Assembly (NCBI GenBank): GCA_015832175.1
Contig: WJXW01000001.1
Span: 4,216,001 to 4,280,000, forward strand
Direction of reading: 5' to 3'
Length of the DNA: 64,000 nucleotides
DNA from: Paraphaeosphaeria minitans
Taxonomy: Eukaryota; Ascomycota; Dothideomycetes; Pleosporales; Didymosphaeriaceae
A program made the position numbers and the translations under genes. Shown here piece by piece: positions 43,727 to 55,585 of the stretch. Below the pieces are notes generated by a model. It was given only the letters and a program-made list of their open reading frames with translations. It searched no databases and was not told the DNA's origin. How positions within the stretch are numbered: position 1 is the stretch's first letter; every line of letters begins with the position of its first letter.

Positions 43727-46344
43727 CTAGTATATGTTAGCGAATACTTCTACGTCGTCTCCGGAATTCCACCTACCAAACCAGCCCTGCGGATCACCCA
43801 CGTCACCCCATCCGATATCGAAACTCTCGTCTCGCATCAACCTCTCCCAATCCATGTCCTGTTCACCATTACCTCCAACCCTTTCAAAAATGCCATCAAG
43901 TCCAGTGTGCTCCTCCACTTTCCGAAGCGTGCCCGCGACATCGTCAGCGCCGTCACCTCTTCCGTGGTCCTTCCCCGCATACGGATACGGCTGCGAGAGA
44001 TCGACGTGTTTCCCAAACTCCGCGAAGTAAACCTCTCTCATTAGCGCGGCGGTGTTGTCTACCGCTCTCTTTGAAGCAGCCAGGACGGCGAAAGCAGGGT
44101 CGTCCCGGGCAAGGAGCGCTTCGACGCGGGCTAGCGCAACATAGAACCATATGTATCCTTTGCCACTGGCATCGCCGTTGCGGAGGCGATTTTCTGTGGC
44201 GAAGCGCGCGAAGACCAGGGCATCGTAGTAAGGTCGTATCTCCGTGGGGACCTGCGGGCGTGAAGCTGAAGGAGAGGTAGCGAGAGGTGCCGTGAGTAAA
44301 GTGTCCTGGTCGTCCTCAAGTCGGGATGTGAGTTCGAAGTAAATCGTAGAGAGGCTGTGTAGAAAGCATGACTTGATGAAGCCGACACATCGATATGTCA
44401 GTCGAGCCCAGTCATCTTCCTCATCACCTTTCGTGGGATTTGCGGTTGGTCTAGCAAGCACGAGAGAGGCATCCAAGCATACTTTCCGGGAGTAGTAGAA
44501 TTTGGGGTCGTGCGCTGAACGGACATAGAAGGGGCGATGGAGATACAGAAAGAAACGACGCATCAGTGTGTCGAACAGCTTAAGTTGGAAGATGTTAGGG
44601 GCATGTGGGTTAGGAGAGCCTAGAAATGACTGTAGGAATGTCAATTTCTCGCGACAGGAGGCAAGCATTTCAGCTCCGAGTCTAATCGCCTCGTCGTACG
44701 ACAACGTGAATCGAAGCGAATTGATTGAGCGGCAGATCTCCAGACGAAGTGGCAAAGTTTCGTAGAATGCAATCTGCATCGAGCATTGCGTGAACTCATG
44801 GGGTGGCTTCGGCTGGAGAGAAACCGTTTCAGCCTCGGTGAGTTCTTCGTCATTGATGTTGCTGGGCGGAAGCGTATCGTAGTCATCTGGTGATATCATC
44901 GGTGGCATACCCATGTCCAGGGAACTCTGTACTGTCATCTCCAATATAGTAGCCCATAGACGACGGCGCATCTCGGCATGGAATACTGACATCTTTCCGA
45001 TGTAACTTGGATCACGATGAAGGCCTAGATGCATGGCACCTCGAAGCAATCGTCCACCAGGCACCCCTATCGACAATATGAGCGTCAGTAATAGCCAGAA
45101 AGAATGAGATGCGACCTCGCAAGTGAGTCTGAGCCAAGGGAGGGGAGGTTGTGTCCCACGCTGGGAAGACACGTTCAGGCTATGTTGGCGTTCACTCACA
45201 AACTAGATCCCCATCAACTGCGCAAACTTCCCTAGCAAGCAGTATCAGTATGTTGACTTGAGTGCCCGCCATGTTAAATCGTGATTTTGGGTGAGGAGCA
45301 CAAAGCCAAGATTCTGCAGCTTGAAGCCACTTGGTGCAATCAGCCCGTAGCCGGGGTTGTTCTGGCCCCTTGTAGAACACTACACCAATAGCACATACGA
45401 GAAGTATCTTCAGTAGTACCGAAGGTGCAGCAGCAGTAGGATCTGTCCAGAACGTTTGATATTCTTTCATGAAGGAAGGGATGTGCAAAATCCTTAATAC
45501 TCCTTCGAAGGTACGAAAATAGCCCTGGACGAGCTGATCACAGATGTGCCGGGATGGAATGTATGCTTGAACATCGGCCAGTATGGAAGGTTGCATTATC
45601 CGGGAAGATTTTATTGCACGTGCTATGCGCTTACAATCGGCAATGGTGGCGTACGGTTCGGATTCTTTGTTGTTTTCCGTCCTATTGGTGCTCGTGTTGA
45701 CAGTGACGTTAGAGTTGTCAAGTGCGTCGTACTTGAATAGTGAGTGCACGTTGGCGATGAAATGATATAGCACGTACAGGTTCCAGCACGTTAATCCAGT
45801 GACTCTCTCCATAGAATTTGGACTTCACAAAATGGCCAGCAGTGGACTGGTGGACGATAGGGTCGACTCGAGAGTTAGGCTCCAACGGTAGAGAATTCGA
45901 CGACGACCCCAATGTTGACTCCAGCTGACGCACGCGATCAACGAGCTGCTGGATCGTTTCGTCTTTCTTTTCTAAATCAATCTGACTGTCACTGCGCAGT
46001 CCCGGCGCAGGCGAGTTTGGGTCATTGTGTGCAGATGCCTCGCTTGAGGTCGCTGCTATCGGACTTGGTCTTCTTATCGGTGATTCACGATCCTCTGCCG
46101 ATGCATGTATGGTCAGCGTAATATGACACGATGGTGAATTCCATGGAGGCGTACTGTTCCAGGGATGCAATCTGTATGTGCATGTCGGCGATTGAATCCT
46201 TGTACAAGGGCCACACGGTCTTGCGCGGTCGCACTTTACCTTGCGCTTCCTGCATTCTACGCAAGAAAGTGCCGGTCTCCGTCTCCGAACAGGGCCTGTT
46301 CCGTCTGTGTCGGCATTGTGCACCTCGGGTATTTTATCGCCCAT
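43727..46344 (-). CDS. Zn2Cys6 transcription factor with fungal_trans domain
   Basis: Three exons: 45778-46344, 45200-45731 and 43727-45066, with introns of 46 and 133 bp in phases 0 and 1; 812 residues. The binuclear zinc cluster is complete: Cys28, 31, 38, 44, 47 and 55 in the pattern C-x2-C-x6-C-x5-C-x2-C-x7-C, with basic residues RKRKVK between. A Leu-heptad coiled coil (IQQLVDRVRQLESTL) follows at about 130-145, suggesting dimer binding to paired CGG half-sites. The middle domain has the fungal_trans signature LLRGAMHLGLHRDPS, restored by the second splice as DLVWVPGGRLL. The protein is nuclear by family; target genes are unknown. The ATG at 46342-46344 is the first that is immediately before the zinc cluster. 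Confidence 0.93.
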
Positions 46345-47123
46345 CGGAAGTGGTCGCAGGCCCAGGGTTGGTAGAATATCCCGAAGAAAGCCACTAGGAA
46401 TACCAATCCAGATGAATGACCGCGTGATGAGAGTCTGAGATGAAGTGGATAGACCGAGCAAAATGGGCCGTCTCGCTGATTGGAATTAGCGAGGAAGCCG
46501 ACGCTAACAACGGCGAAATCGCCGAGCTGAAGGCGCATCTAATTGGGCCCGCAAACAAGTCCGCCGGCGTCTCTCTCTATCCACGGTAGGTAGGTAGGTA
46601 GGTAGATAGGTAGGTAGACAGGTAGTCTACTGTATGGTTCGTTTGGTCATTCCGATGGTCATCACGACACAGTGAGTGCATTCGTCAGGCTCCCTTCAGA
46701 AATGCTCCACCCTTCCCAATCATATCTTTCGTCGTAGTGAAGATATTGGTATGCGACTCTGATCATTGATGCAGCTTCTACGCAGCTAGGTACCTCTGAT
46801 GCAGCCTCTGGGCAAACTACCTTCGACCCTTCCAAGGTTCCTGGTCGCCAGTACGTACATCACTCGACCGTTCTACTGTCACCATGTCATATCCATCATA
46901 CAGCCGTCAGTGGGCACAAGGCAGTAAAGCTGTGCTAGGCAGCTGCTCGAGTCGTCCGTACTTGTAATAGTCTGGATGTCACCTGAGCCCGCGCTGCGAC
47001 GTGACTCGCGTTCTGGTCCGTGCACGTTTGCCTGAACCTCGCCTCAACATGATCATTGTCGACGCGCGCAAACAACCTTCCATCTCTCAAATTTTCCTTC
47101 TTTCCTGTTTTCTTCGCTTCAAA
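46345..47123. other. Shared upstream region, Zn2Cys6 gene and Ku80
   Basis: 779 bp between divergent start codons, with a GGTA microsatellite in its middle (listed separately). No coding region supported. Confidence 0.5.
46585..46625 (+). repeat. GGTA microsatellite
   Basis: About ten tandem GGTA units, with GATA and GACA variants near the end. Confidence 0.92.
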
Positions 47124-49610
47124 ATGGCGAGCAAGGAGGCAACTGTGTACATCCTCGACTTAGGCGCGTCGATGGGCGAGAAGCGGCATGGTAGGGACGT
47201 ATCGGATCTTGATTGGGCGATGGAATATGTTTGGGATAAGATCACTACAACCGTAGGTGAATGGATTGACCCCGACATACTGCTGCTAATTAGATCAAGG
47301 TTGCTACGGGAAGGAAGACGGCTTTAATGAGTGTTATTGGGGCTCGAACAGACGGTACATGTCAGGAACGAAAGTATGATGGCACGATGTGCTGACCAGC
47401 CGCCGTGCAGACAGTGACCTTGCTGGTGTCATGCCCGCGGACGATGGGTACGAGAACATCACAGTATTCTCGTCACTGAAACAGTAAGCGCGTCACGTGA
47501 TGAGTGTGGACACCATCCTGATCATTCCAGATGGCTTCTTCCTGATATTCGAGGGCTTCAAGGGCAAGTGAAGCCTAGTTCAACCAACAGTGGCGACTGT
47601 GCGTAATATCCCAGCTTGGCGAAGTCTGACTGATCGTTTCAGTGCTATCTGCCGTTGCGGTTGCAGTTCAACAGATTGATACAGCCACAACCGGAACGAC
47701 AGGCAGACCACTCAAGTTCGATCGGAGAATCATCATCGTCACTGATGGCAGAGGCACTCTAGACACCAGTGATCTAGCGCAAATCACAAGCAAGCTAAAA
47801 GATTACGATCCGCCAGTCGAGGTAGTTCTACTGTAAGTACTGCCAGGTAATCACGGCACACGCACTGATGTCTGCAGCGGCGTCGACTTCGATGATGCGG
47901 ATAGCGGGTACAAGGAAGAGGATAAAGATGCTCAAAAGGTAACAATGCCAGCCACGGTCGGACTACGTCGCTGACCTTGCGCAGGAGGACAATGAGACAA
48001 CGCTCAAGGAGTTTGTGGATCAGTGCGACGGCAACTTTGGCACTCTTGCGGAGGCCATCGAACAGCTTGCGATTCCACGCATCAAAGACACACGCCCCAC
48101 ACCCAGCTACAGAGGCACCCTCACTCTAGGGGATAGCCAGACTTACGACGCAACGATCACAATCGATGTTGAACGGTATCCATGTGTCATGGTCGCCAAA
48201 CCCCCCAGTGCGAGTTCCTTCGTTGTGCGGACAGACTTGGGAGGCGTGGGAGCTAGCACTCAATCCTCAAATACCATGGTAGGCGACGACGACCACCCCA
48301 TGAACGGCCAACTATCCGCTGTACGGAACCAGCGTGTATACCAAGTCAACGACCCCGACGAACTCGGCGAGAAGATGAATGTCGAGCCGGATGATCTAGA
48401 GCGTGGTTTCGAGTACGGGCGCACAGCGGTTCACATCAGTGAATCAGACGCCAATGTAGTGAAGCTCGAAAATGACCCGTCATTGCAACTCGTTGGCTTC
48501 ATCAGGGCGGAAGAGTTCGAACGATTTATGCCCATGTCGCGCACGAATTTCATTGTTTCGCAAAAGACGAATGCTAAAGCCCAGCTAGCATTGTCCTCCT
48601 TCATCCATGCGCTATACGAGGCCGAGTGCTACGCCATTGCACGTCTCGTGGCGAAGCAGGACAAGGCGCCGCTCCTGATTGTCCTGGCCCCTCACATTAC
48701 GCCGAGCTTCGAAGCTTTAGTAGATGCTGAGCTGCCCTTTGAGGAAGATATGCGCCGTTATAAGTTTCCCTCATTGGACAAGAAACTTACGATTTCCGGC
48801 AAGATCATCACAGAACACAAGGACTTGCCTAATGCAGAGCTCACGCAGGCCATGAGCGACTACGTAGATGCCCTGGACCTCTCCGAGTACGACAAGGACG
48901 ACGAGGGTGAGCCGACAGAATACGCCAAAATAGAAGACACATACTCGCCCCTGCTACACCGGGTAAACCAGATCATTCGTTGGCGGGCGACGCACTCAGA
49001 TCCGACGCTCCCCTTCCCGGACCCCCCGCAGATTCTCACCCGATTCTCTGCACCACCCGCCCTCCTCCTGCAGCACGCAGAGCCCCAGCTCGCGACGCTC
49101 AAGCAAGCCGCAGACGTCAAGAGAGTCCCCCCGAAGACAAAAGGCCGTGGCAAACGCTCCCGCGCCGACCGCGACAAGCCGCTCTCCGGGCTCGACATCG
49201 ACGCTCTCCTCGGCCATCCCAAACGCGCCAGGATCGATGCCGCCAACCTCGTCCCCTCCTTCAAGCAAGCCCTCGCCGCCACCGACGACCTCGACGCCAT
49301 CCAGGAAGCCGCCGACGCAATGGCGGACCAGATCCGCACTCTGATCCGCGGCTCCGTGGGCGACAGCGCCTACGGGCGCGCGCTCGAGGCGCTGCGCGTG
49401 ATGAGGGATGAGCTGACGGAGCTCGAGGAGCCCGGGATGTGGAACGTGTTTGCGAGGGCGCTGAAGAGCGAGCTCATAGGCGGGAAGCTGGGCGGCGATA
49501 GGAGGGAGATGTGGTGGATGGTCAGGGGCAGTAGATACGGACTGGTTGACCGCAAGAGGTGTTTCGCGAGCGACGTCACCGAGGAAGAGGCCGCGCAGTT
49601 TTACAAGTAG
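47124..49610 (+). CDS. KU80: Ku80, DNA end-binding subunit for non-homologous end joining
   Basis: Seven exons: 47124-47252, 47300-47354, 47411-47483, 47531-47598, 47643-47832, 47878-47938 and 47985-49610; introns are 44-56 bp and all phases match. The product has 733 residues, close to other fungal Ku80 proteins. The N-terminal von Willebrand-A-like domain starts with [13 protein letters not shown] and continues over the small exons ([31 protein letters not shown]). The long last exon holds the Ku core beta-barrel ([27 protein letters not shown] strand pattern, then [18 protein letters not shown] strands). The helical C-terminal region ends [10 protein letters not shown]. Ku80 pairs with Ku70 in the nucleus, binds double-strand ends and also protects telomeres. 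The six closely spaced 5' introns make this a gene that simple frame scanning largely misses. Confidence 0.95.
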
Positions 49611-50008
49611 GCACCGTCTCGGGCGGACATTGATCGGTGGTGCAGCGTAGCCTTGCGACGGGGTTGGACGGGTGGTGTTTGGGTGACAGTGGCGGCGTAA
49701 GGTGGACAATCGAAAGACGTCGACTTCGAGAGCTGGATCATTGGACTCGCACAGCCACAGCGGCTGACACTAAAGATGGGAGTAAGGCCTGACCTCATCC
49801 TGTCCTAGCTCACCCTGCTGTAGATCTGTGAACTTGTATCATAACGCAATGAGTCAGCACGAATATCCGTCGCAGAATCCCAAGGATTTACATTCATATC
49901 GTCGGTGCCTACGTAAAGTGGTATTCTACCTCAGCAAAAAGGACGAACCAAGCGAGCTTGCAGCTGCCTTCATGAACGCTAGAAAATCCATGCACGCTTA
50001 ACACGTGA

Positions 50009-50029
50009 TTTTTTTTTTTTTTTTTTTTT
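50009..50029 (+). repeat. 21-base poly-T tract
   Basis: Twenty-one consecutive T flanked by ACACGTGA on the left and GCACGCGTG on the right. On the minus strand it is a poly-A run, compatible with the tail of a retroposed sequence or with simple slippage. Confidence 0.9.
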
Positions 50030-50038
50030 GCACGCGTG

Positions 50039-50071
50039 TCGTAACTTTGCGCTTCGTCGTAACTTTGCGCT
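50039..50071 (+). repeat. 18-bp direct repeat, two copies
   Basis: TCGTAACTTTGCGCT occurs twice with period 18, directly beside the poly-T tract. Confidence 0.85.
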
Positions 50072-50334
50072 CATCGATCCCAAAATCAAAGATATCGAAA
50101 AGTCCTACGTAGACAAAATTCGCTATTCTGTGCGGTGCTTAAGCAACCTGTAACCGCGGTGTTGCAACATATCAAAAGTCGTACCCGTGTCCAATATCTT
50201 GCCATTTGAAGAGGAAGATAGTCGTGAAATCAGTGACTAGGCCAGTGAGCACATCATCAGATCCAGGATAGGAGAAGTTGCGCTTACCTTGAATCCATAG
50301 CCCTTGTTTCATGCCTGGGGCACATCGATTTGGG

Positions 50335-51636
50335 TCATGCGTTGCGAGTCTGAGTAGCGCTAAGCTGGGCCTTGGCTCTACCTGCGAGAATTCGTTGAAG
50401 ACGACGTTTGAGGGTGTTTTCGTAGAAGTAGCGCGGCCAACTCTCGGTGTTGGTATCTGCACCATGGTTGAGCAGATAGTTGACGGTGCCAATAGCGCTA
50501 TGTTTCAAGGCAGCGAAGAGTGCAGTCGATCCATCTCCGGTAGCCTTGTTGATGTCGGCGCCCGCAAGGACCAAAGCAGGTATTCGCTCATTGCCACTAA
50601 AGCCGGGCTCTTCTGTAGCTGCCACCAGAGGTGATGTGTGAGACCATGTCTTGTTCACGTCCAGCAATCCAGTCCCGATATAGTGATTGATCAAGGGAAC
50701 GGTGCCATAACCACAGATTGACTTGACGACTTCTTGCGTAAGCATCCTTTTTCGACCGCCCTTCATCTCGATGATGGCCTCTAGCAATGCAACGGAACCA
50801 GTCGCTGCGGCTTTGTTCATCCATTGTTGACGCATTGATTTTTCGGTTTCTTGACCTCGATCCCATGATTTACATGAATGCAGGAGAAGCTTGAGGGCTT
50901 CGACACTGTTGGCTTCGATAGCCACAAGAATCGCGGTGAACTTGTCCCGGCGCGCATTTCTTTGAGGGTACGACTTCTTGTAACACTCTAGGAGCGTCCG
51001 ACTCATCTCCACGTCTCCTTTCTTAACAGCAATAACCAGAGGGGGGACGAAGTGGGTGTTGGACGGATCCTCTGATTGTTCGAAAAGCGAAGGAACGAGA
51101 TCGTATGCGTTGACTGCAACTGCTGCACATAGCTTCTCCGCAGCTGTCGCTGGACTGAGCTTCATCTTATTGGCCACAGCCTGGGTGAAGTTTTGGTATG
51201 TTCCCTGGCCCCAAACAAAAGCCTCGGTCCATTGAACCCGGTTCCACGGATCACCGCCAAACCTGAGGATGCCTTCGCTCAGTTGGGCTGCATAATGCTG
51301 ACGACGCTCGAAATCTTGGATATGTAACTCTTTCATCAAATAATCCAGTAACGCCTTGACCTTGAACACCAGAACGCCATCGGAATCGACCCCAGTATTC
51401 ATCCGATTGCGGATATACAAGGGAAAGTTGTTTTCCAGAATCTTGGCATACCTGTTTCTGCTCAGATGAGCTATGAGTGTTTCCTTGGGTTGATAAGCGA
51501 AGATGTCGTGGTGTATTTCGCTTGCGAAGGTACGAGAGACACCACGTAACTTCCATGCTTCGTTAATTCCGACGTCAAGAACGAGCTCGTGGACGACCCG
51601 CTGGAATATCTCCGGTGGAAGATCGAGGAGAAGCAT
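50335..51636 (-). CDS. F-box-like/ankyrin-repeat protein (tandem copy A)
   Basis: Single-exon gene, 433 residues, ATG at 51634-51636 (the codon before it is GTG). The N-terminus is F-box-like (MLLLDLPPEIFQRVVHELV), followed by LRGVSRTFASEI. After a helical middle, ankyrin-type repeats cover residues about 190-410: PPLVIAVKKGDVEMSRTLLE, TAILVAIEANSVEALKLLL, AAATGSVALLEAIIE, LVLAGADINKATGDGSTALF and NYLLNHGADTN. Ankyrin stacks bind other proteins; with an F-box-like head, substrate recruitment to a ubiquitin ligase is a reasonable inference, not shown. It is a tandem duplicate of the gene at 52447-53834 in the same orientation, but it has no intron. Confidence 0.82.
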   Translation of the reverse strand: MLLLDLPPEIFQRVVHELVLDVGINEAWKLRGVSRTFASEIHHDIFAYQPKETLIAHLSRNRYAKILENNFPLYIRNRMNTGVDSDGVLVFKVKALLDYLMKELHIQDFERRQHYAAQLSEGILRFGGDPWNRVQWTEAFVWGQGTYQNFTQAVANKMKLSPATAAEKLCAAVAVNAYDLVPSLFEQSEDPSNTHFVPPLVIAVKKGDVEMSRTLLECYKKSYPQRNARRDKFTAILVAIEANSVEALKLLLHSCKSWDRGQETEKSMRQQWMNKAAATGSVALLEAIIEMKGGRKRMLTQEVVKSICGYGTVPLINHYIGTGLLDVNKTWSHTSPLVAATEEPGFSGNERIPALVLAGADINKATGDGSTALFAALKHSAIGTVNYLLNHGADTNTESWPRYFYENTLKRRLQRILAGRAKAQLSATQTRNA

Positions 51637-52446
51637 CACGATCGTCTCAAAGTCACCTGGTTTCGGAACAGTGGTGTTTGGGTCGACGCAGGGATAGTCT
51701 CAGTACAGTGTAGTGTTCCCGGCGGGCAATACGGAAGTCGGTAAAGTCAGCGGAATGCGGTTGCGATCGACTGATGGTGTTGATTTGTAGGCGCTTCGAG
51801 TCGAGACACGCATTGCAGGACCACGAGCGTGTGCTTGGTGTTCGCGGCTGCCTGTAACTAGGATAGCGTCGCCGGGTCAGTGCCTTTAGGTGTGTTAGTC
51901 ATGGAGAAGAGATGCGTGCTGTTGAGCACTTGCCGGCGGCGAGCAATCCGAGTCCCGTGTGTTGCCCTAAGAGAGGTAATCCGTACGCCAAACGTACCCA
52001 AAGTGACTTCTGTACAGTGGAGTGAGAGAGTCATAGAGCGGCGGGGTGGGGAATTTGTATACGTACCTGCCAATTCGTAGCTAATCGAGCTAGTGCTGTG
52101 CTAGCGCCAATTAAAGCGAAGGAAGTGAAGGCAGGACGTTTTGGTGCAAGCTCGTTTGCACCTTCCCATTAAATCATCTGAGATTGGCTGAGAGTGGCTT
52201 CGTTCAAGGGAAGCGCTCTGCGGAAACAATATCCACAGCTTCTATATCTCATGTCTACGAAACCTGCGCTCCTGCAGCCCTAGACTATATCATGAATATT
52301 TGTCTCTTGGAATACAATATTGCGATGCTCCATGCCCATGAATACGCGGGTTGTTCGTTCCAAGTGCACAGATACTTGTTCTCGGCTTTTGCTTCAGAAC
52401 AAAAGGCTCCACGAACTGGGGCAAGCACCCATTTCCGGATCCCTGG
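51637..52446. other. Intergenic between tandem ankyrin paralogues
   Basis: About 810 bp containing the promoter of copy A. No additional gene supported; open frames here are unremarkable. Confidence 0.5.
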
Positions 52447-53834
52447 TCACTTCAGAGAAGCGTACAGTCGAAGTAACGTGGACCTCATGGTGGCGTCCGT
52501 GCGATATCTTGCCGGCCACTTCGTTTCATCATGGCCTGCTCCTGCGCGGAGCAAGTGCGCAGCGGCCTTTAGGTTCGCGTTCAGACAAGCCATGCAGAGA
52601 GCGGTGCTGCCATTTCCAGCGGCCCCATTGACATCAGCGCCAGCTCGCAGTAGCTCTTGAATCATGGCGCAGTCATCATTCTTGGTAGAAATGACGAGAG
52701 GCGTTAAACTAGACCAGGTTTTGTTGGGGTCGATGCGGCCGTGGGCAATATAATGTCTAAGAACTGCAGGAGTACCGTATTGAATGATTGCTCTTACTTC
52801 TTTCCGGGGCAGTGATTCGGTACCGGGTCCCTTTGTGTCTAAGATGGCGTCAATCATGGCAAGAGAAGCCTTGTTAGCCGCAGACATCAACCAGCTTGCA
52901 CGGCACTTGTTCTGGTTGGCGCGCGAGCCTTTCACCTGGATCCAATGGCTCAAGAGAAATCTCAGGGTTTTGCAATTTCCCTCCCGGATCATATATGCGA
53001 TAGCAGCTGCAAGGTCAGAGTGCACATTCACCTTGCAGCGGGCATAGCAGGCAATGAGAGTACGGATCATCTTCCGGTCATCTTGATGTGCCGCAATCTC
53101 AAGAAGATTGCCGTTCCTGATGGTTGGTTGGGCCCATGGGCGCCCTTCAGAGACTTCACGCTGCCTCCTTCCGGCCCAGGGACCCCCAAATACCGATGTG
53201 ATGATTGGTTGGAGGAGTGAACGCTGGAAAAGCTCCTCGACGATATTGCAGTTTCCTACGCTTACAGCCGCAGCAAGTTGCTCTTGTGATGTAATTGGTC
53301 CCCGAAGGCCCCGTATCGCACGCGACACCCATGGCACCATACTCTGATTGCCGGGATGGTGGCCTTTGTCGGGCCAGATAAGATCGGCAATCTCTTCGGC
53401 TTGGAGTCGAGATGTCAGGCCCTGGAAAAGCCTCCTAGCGTGTTCATCACGCCGCTGTTCTTGATCGATCCCCAGGGATTCTGTGATGTCGTTCAGAAGA
53501 TGCTTGGTCTTTTGCATCAGGGCGCCGGTAGCGCCTGCCGAAGTCTTCATAACGTGGGTGAGGTACACTCCGATGTTCTTCCGGACGAATTTCTTTTCTA
53601 GCGTCTCTTGCAGCACTTCCTCAGGCTGGCGCGAGAATATTTCGTTGAAGACCTCCGCCGCGAAAGTTCCTGGCTATGTTTAGCACTTCGCTCACCCCGT
53701 TGCTCTCGGAGTAACGTTTACTTACGACAGACACCGCGCAACTTCCAAGCTTCCACAACTCCAATATCCGTGACGAGCTCGTGTGTTATTTGCTGGAACA
53801 GCTCCGCCGGAATGCTGAGGAGTACGCAAGTCAT
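52447..53834 (-). CDS. F-box-like/ankyrin-repeat protein (tandem copy B)
   Basis: Two exons: 53726-53834 and 52447-53669, with a 56-bp phase-1 intron (GTAAGT...CCAG); 443 residues. Splicing yields MTCVLLSIPAELFQQITHEL, AWKLRGVCRTFAAEVFNEIF, which aligns closely with copy A (AWKLRGVSRTFASEIHHDIF). An acceptor four bases earlier (CATAG) would break the frame, so CCAG was chosen. Ankyrin-type repeats follow from about residue 160: QLAAAVSVGNCNIVEELFQ, LLEIAAHQDDRKMIRTLIA, AAANKASLAMIDAILD, ELLRAGADVNGAAGNGSTAL and HLLRAGAGHDE. The function is inferred as for copy A. The two copies have diverged strongly in the middle, so the duplication is not recent. Confidence 0.84.
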
Positions 53835-54529
53835 GTTGACTTACGTCCGCGAGAAAGTGCTAGGTCGATCCAAAATTGGTTTAGCGCGTAAGCGATGTAT
53901 TAGCTGTTCGAGTATTGGCCTGTGTGGTGATTGCGAAAGAACAGAGCTACAGCGGGGTATACAGTTGTGGATGAGCGTGTCGATGAAGCGGGCAGGTCGT
54001 GAGGTGGGTATGAGGGGGTCAGTGGGGAGGGTGGGTCTTCAAATACGGATGAGTAAGTGAGGCGCGAGTGAATGGTGTTGATAGAGTCAACCATGAATGA
54101 CTACGTCAGTGCAAACTGCGGGCCGGTACGGTCACCGCAAAGGTAAGGCTTTCACCGCGAATCATTGAAACAAGAAATGGTGCTGATAGATACTAAGGCC
54201 TACGTTCAGCTCTGGTCAACTCGTAACAGCACCCGGTGGTTGACACGGAAAATATGAATTCATGGCAAAATAATTCCTGTATTAACTTTATTCACTACAC
54301 GTCTATGACTTTGTCGTACAATATGTTAGCGTGAATACTTACAATCCGCCTTCGGGATTCCCATTTCTACTGTCGGCCACCGTAGCGCTCTGATCAAGTA
54401 CGGTACCGATCTTTGCTCTCCCATATTTCCGAGATGACCGAACCTTGCCACTTCATTTTTTAGACATGACCACATAAATGATCAATCATTCACAAAAAGC
54501 CTGCTGGATTCCTGATGTCGAAGGGGCTT
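53835..54529. other. Intergenic, no supported gene
   Basis: About 700 bp. It contains the promoter of ankyrin copy B on its left side and an AT-rich part near 54190-54330. No coding region supported. Confidence 0.5.
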
Positions 54530-55585
54530 TCAGCCGCTGATCTTATATGGACAGCGTTTCCCCTTGGTCCGCTCATAGTGACGGGCCTCGGCGCGAGTCA
54601 GAACAGCTACCTTCTTGCCCAAGCGCATCTTCTTTTGCAATGACCTGCCTAGCTCCGCCTCTTCCTTCCTTCTCTCCTCCCACCTGGCGCTGTCTTTCTG
54701 CGCGCTTTTGATTTGCTCCGCGCTCGCATCCCGCAACCTGCGCTCGACAGGTCCGGAAAGGTGACCGTCATCCTCTACAAGCGCCTGGTCCAGCTGCACC
54801 TTGCTCTCTGTGCGTGCTCCTTGACGAGCGATCCGCTTAGCTTTGTGGGCCTGATTCTCCATAGTAGCGTAGTATCTCTTGTCCTCGCGAGCGACTATGC
54901 TGTTCAGATACGGCTGACCAGCTACATACTCGTTGAGCTTTTCGACCCCGTCCGCTGTCCCATCGCGAATGATGGCCGCGATCTTCTCACCGACGAGCCG
55001 AACAAAGGGATCCTGGGAATTCAGCGCAACCTTCAGCACAATATGAACATCCGCTGCGTCGATGGGCCTATTGCGTAGCTTCCACCAATACCAGTTATGG
55101 ATATGTGCGACGTAGGGCTCCAGGTGAAGTAGACGGGCGGCCTCCAAGATGCGAAGATCTTCCTCCAAGTTGTTCTTGCTGCGGAGTTTGAAAGGCCTGG
55201 GCGAAGTGGTAAGTGCAAGGAGGTGAAAGCCTATAGAAAGAATGGCTTCACGTCCTGTGTTGGGAGGGAGGAGAATCTCTGAGCGGTCATCGATAAGAAG
55301 GGGGTTGGTAGTCGCGGCGAGGAACAGCTTCCGTGGTAGGTGCATGATGTATTCGCCGCCATCGAAGAGTTTGACTGCAGGGTCAGTGTTCAGACTTTGG
55401 CGATCTCGGAGTGACAGCTGGCGGATTTCCAAGACGTGTTGCTCATGGTTGGGTTGAAGTAGCTGGGGGTGTCGACTCATGCTGCAGTGATGTTGTCCGG
55501 CTGGGGAAGGAGATTGGAAATATACTGTAGATCCGATCTGGAGTTGACAGCGGGTTTGTTGCGTTCCTATATCGCGTTCGTGCAT
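54530..55585 (-). CDS. Divergent BTB/POZ-like family protein (copy 5)
   Basis: Single-exon open frame of 351 residues from the ATG at 55583-55585; an internal ATG at 55478-55480 (MSRHPQLLQPNHEQH) would give 316 residues and may be the real start, because the first 35 residues look unconserved. The family core is present: SLRDRQSLNTDPAVKLFDGG, then MHLPRKLFLAATTNPLL (equivalent to LRLVLAAS in copy 3), a region LSIGFHLLALTTSPRPFKL, and HIHNWYWWKLRNRPIDAADV (equivalent to NIRNFWWAYLKFTPVEQIG). The C-terminus is a long Lys/Arg/Glu-rich helix. It is intact and lies about 44 kb from the four clustered copies. Protein-protein interaction is the likely role if the BTB-like reading is correct. Confidence 0.72.
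   Translation of the reverse strand: MHERDIGTQQTRCQLQIGSTVYFQSPSPAGQHHCSMSRHPQLLQPNHEQHVLEIRQLSLRDRQSLNTDPAVKLFDGGEYIMHLPRKLFLAATTNPLLIDDRSEILLPPNTGREAILSIGFHLLALTTSPRPFKLRSKNNLEEDLRILEAARLLHLEPYVAHIHNWYWWKLRNRPIDAADVHIVLKVALNSQDPFVRLVGEKIAAIIRDGTADGVEKLNEYVAGQPYLNSIVAREDKRYYATMENQAHKAKRIARQGARTESKVQLDQALVEDDGHLSGPVERRLRDASAEQIKSAQKDSARWEERRKEEAELGRSLQKKMRLGKKVAVLTRAEARHYERTKGKRCPYKISG

Larger units (their letters stand above)
49611..50334. other. Intergenic between convergent Ku80 and ankyrin genes
   Basis: About 720 bp. It contains a long poly-T tract and a short tandem repeat (both listed). No gene supported. Confidence 0.5.

Noticed and set aside
50009..50029. Poly-T tract as the tail of a retrotransposed element
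   Set aside because: No reverse-transcriptase remnant or target-site duplication could be recognised next to it, so simple slippage is sufficient.
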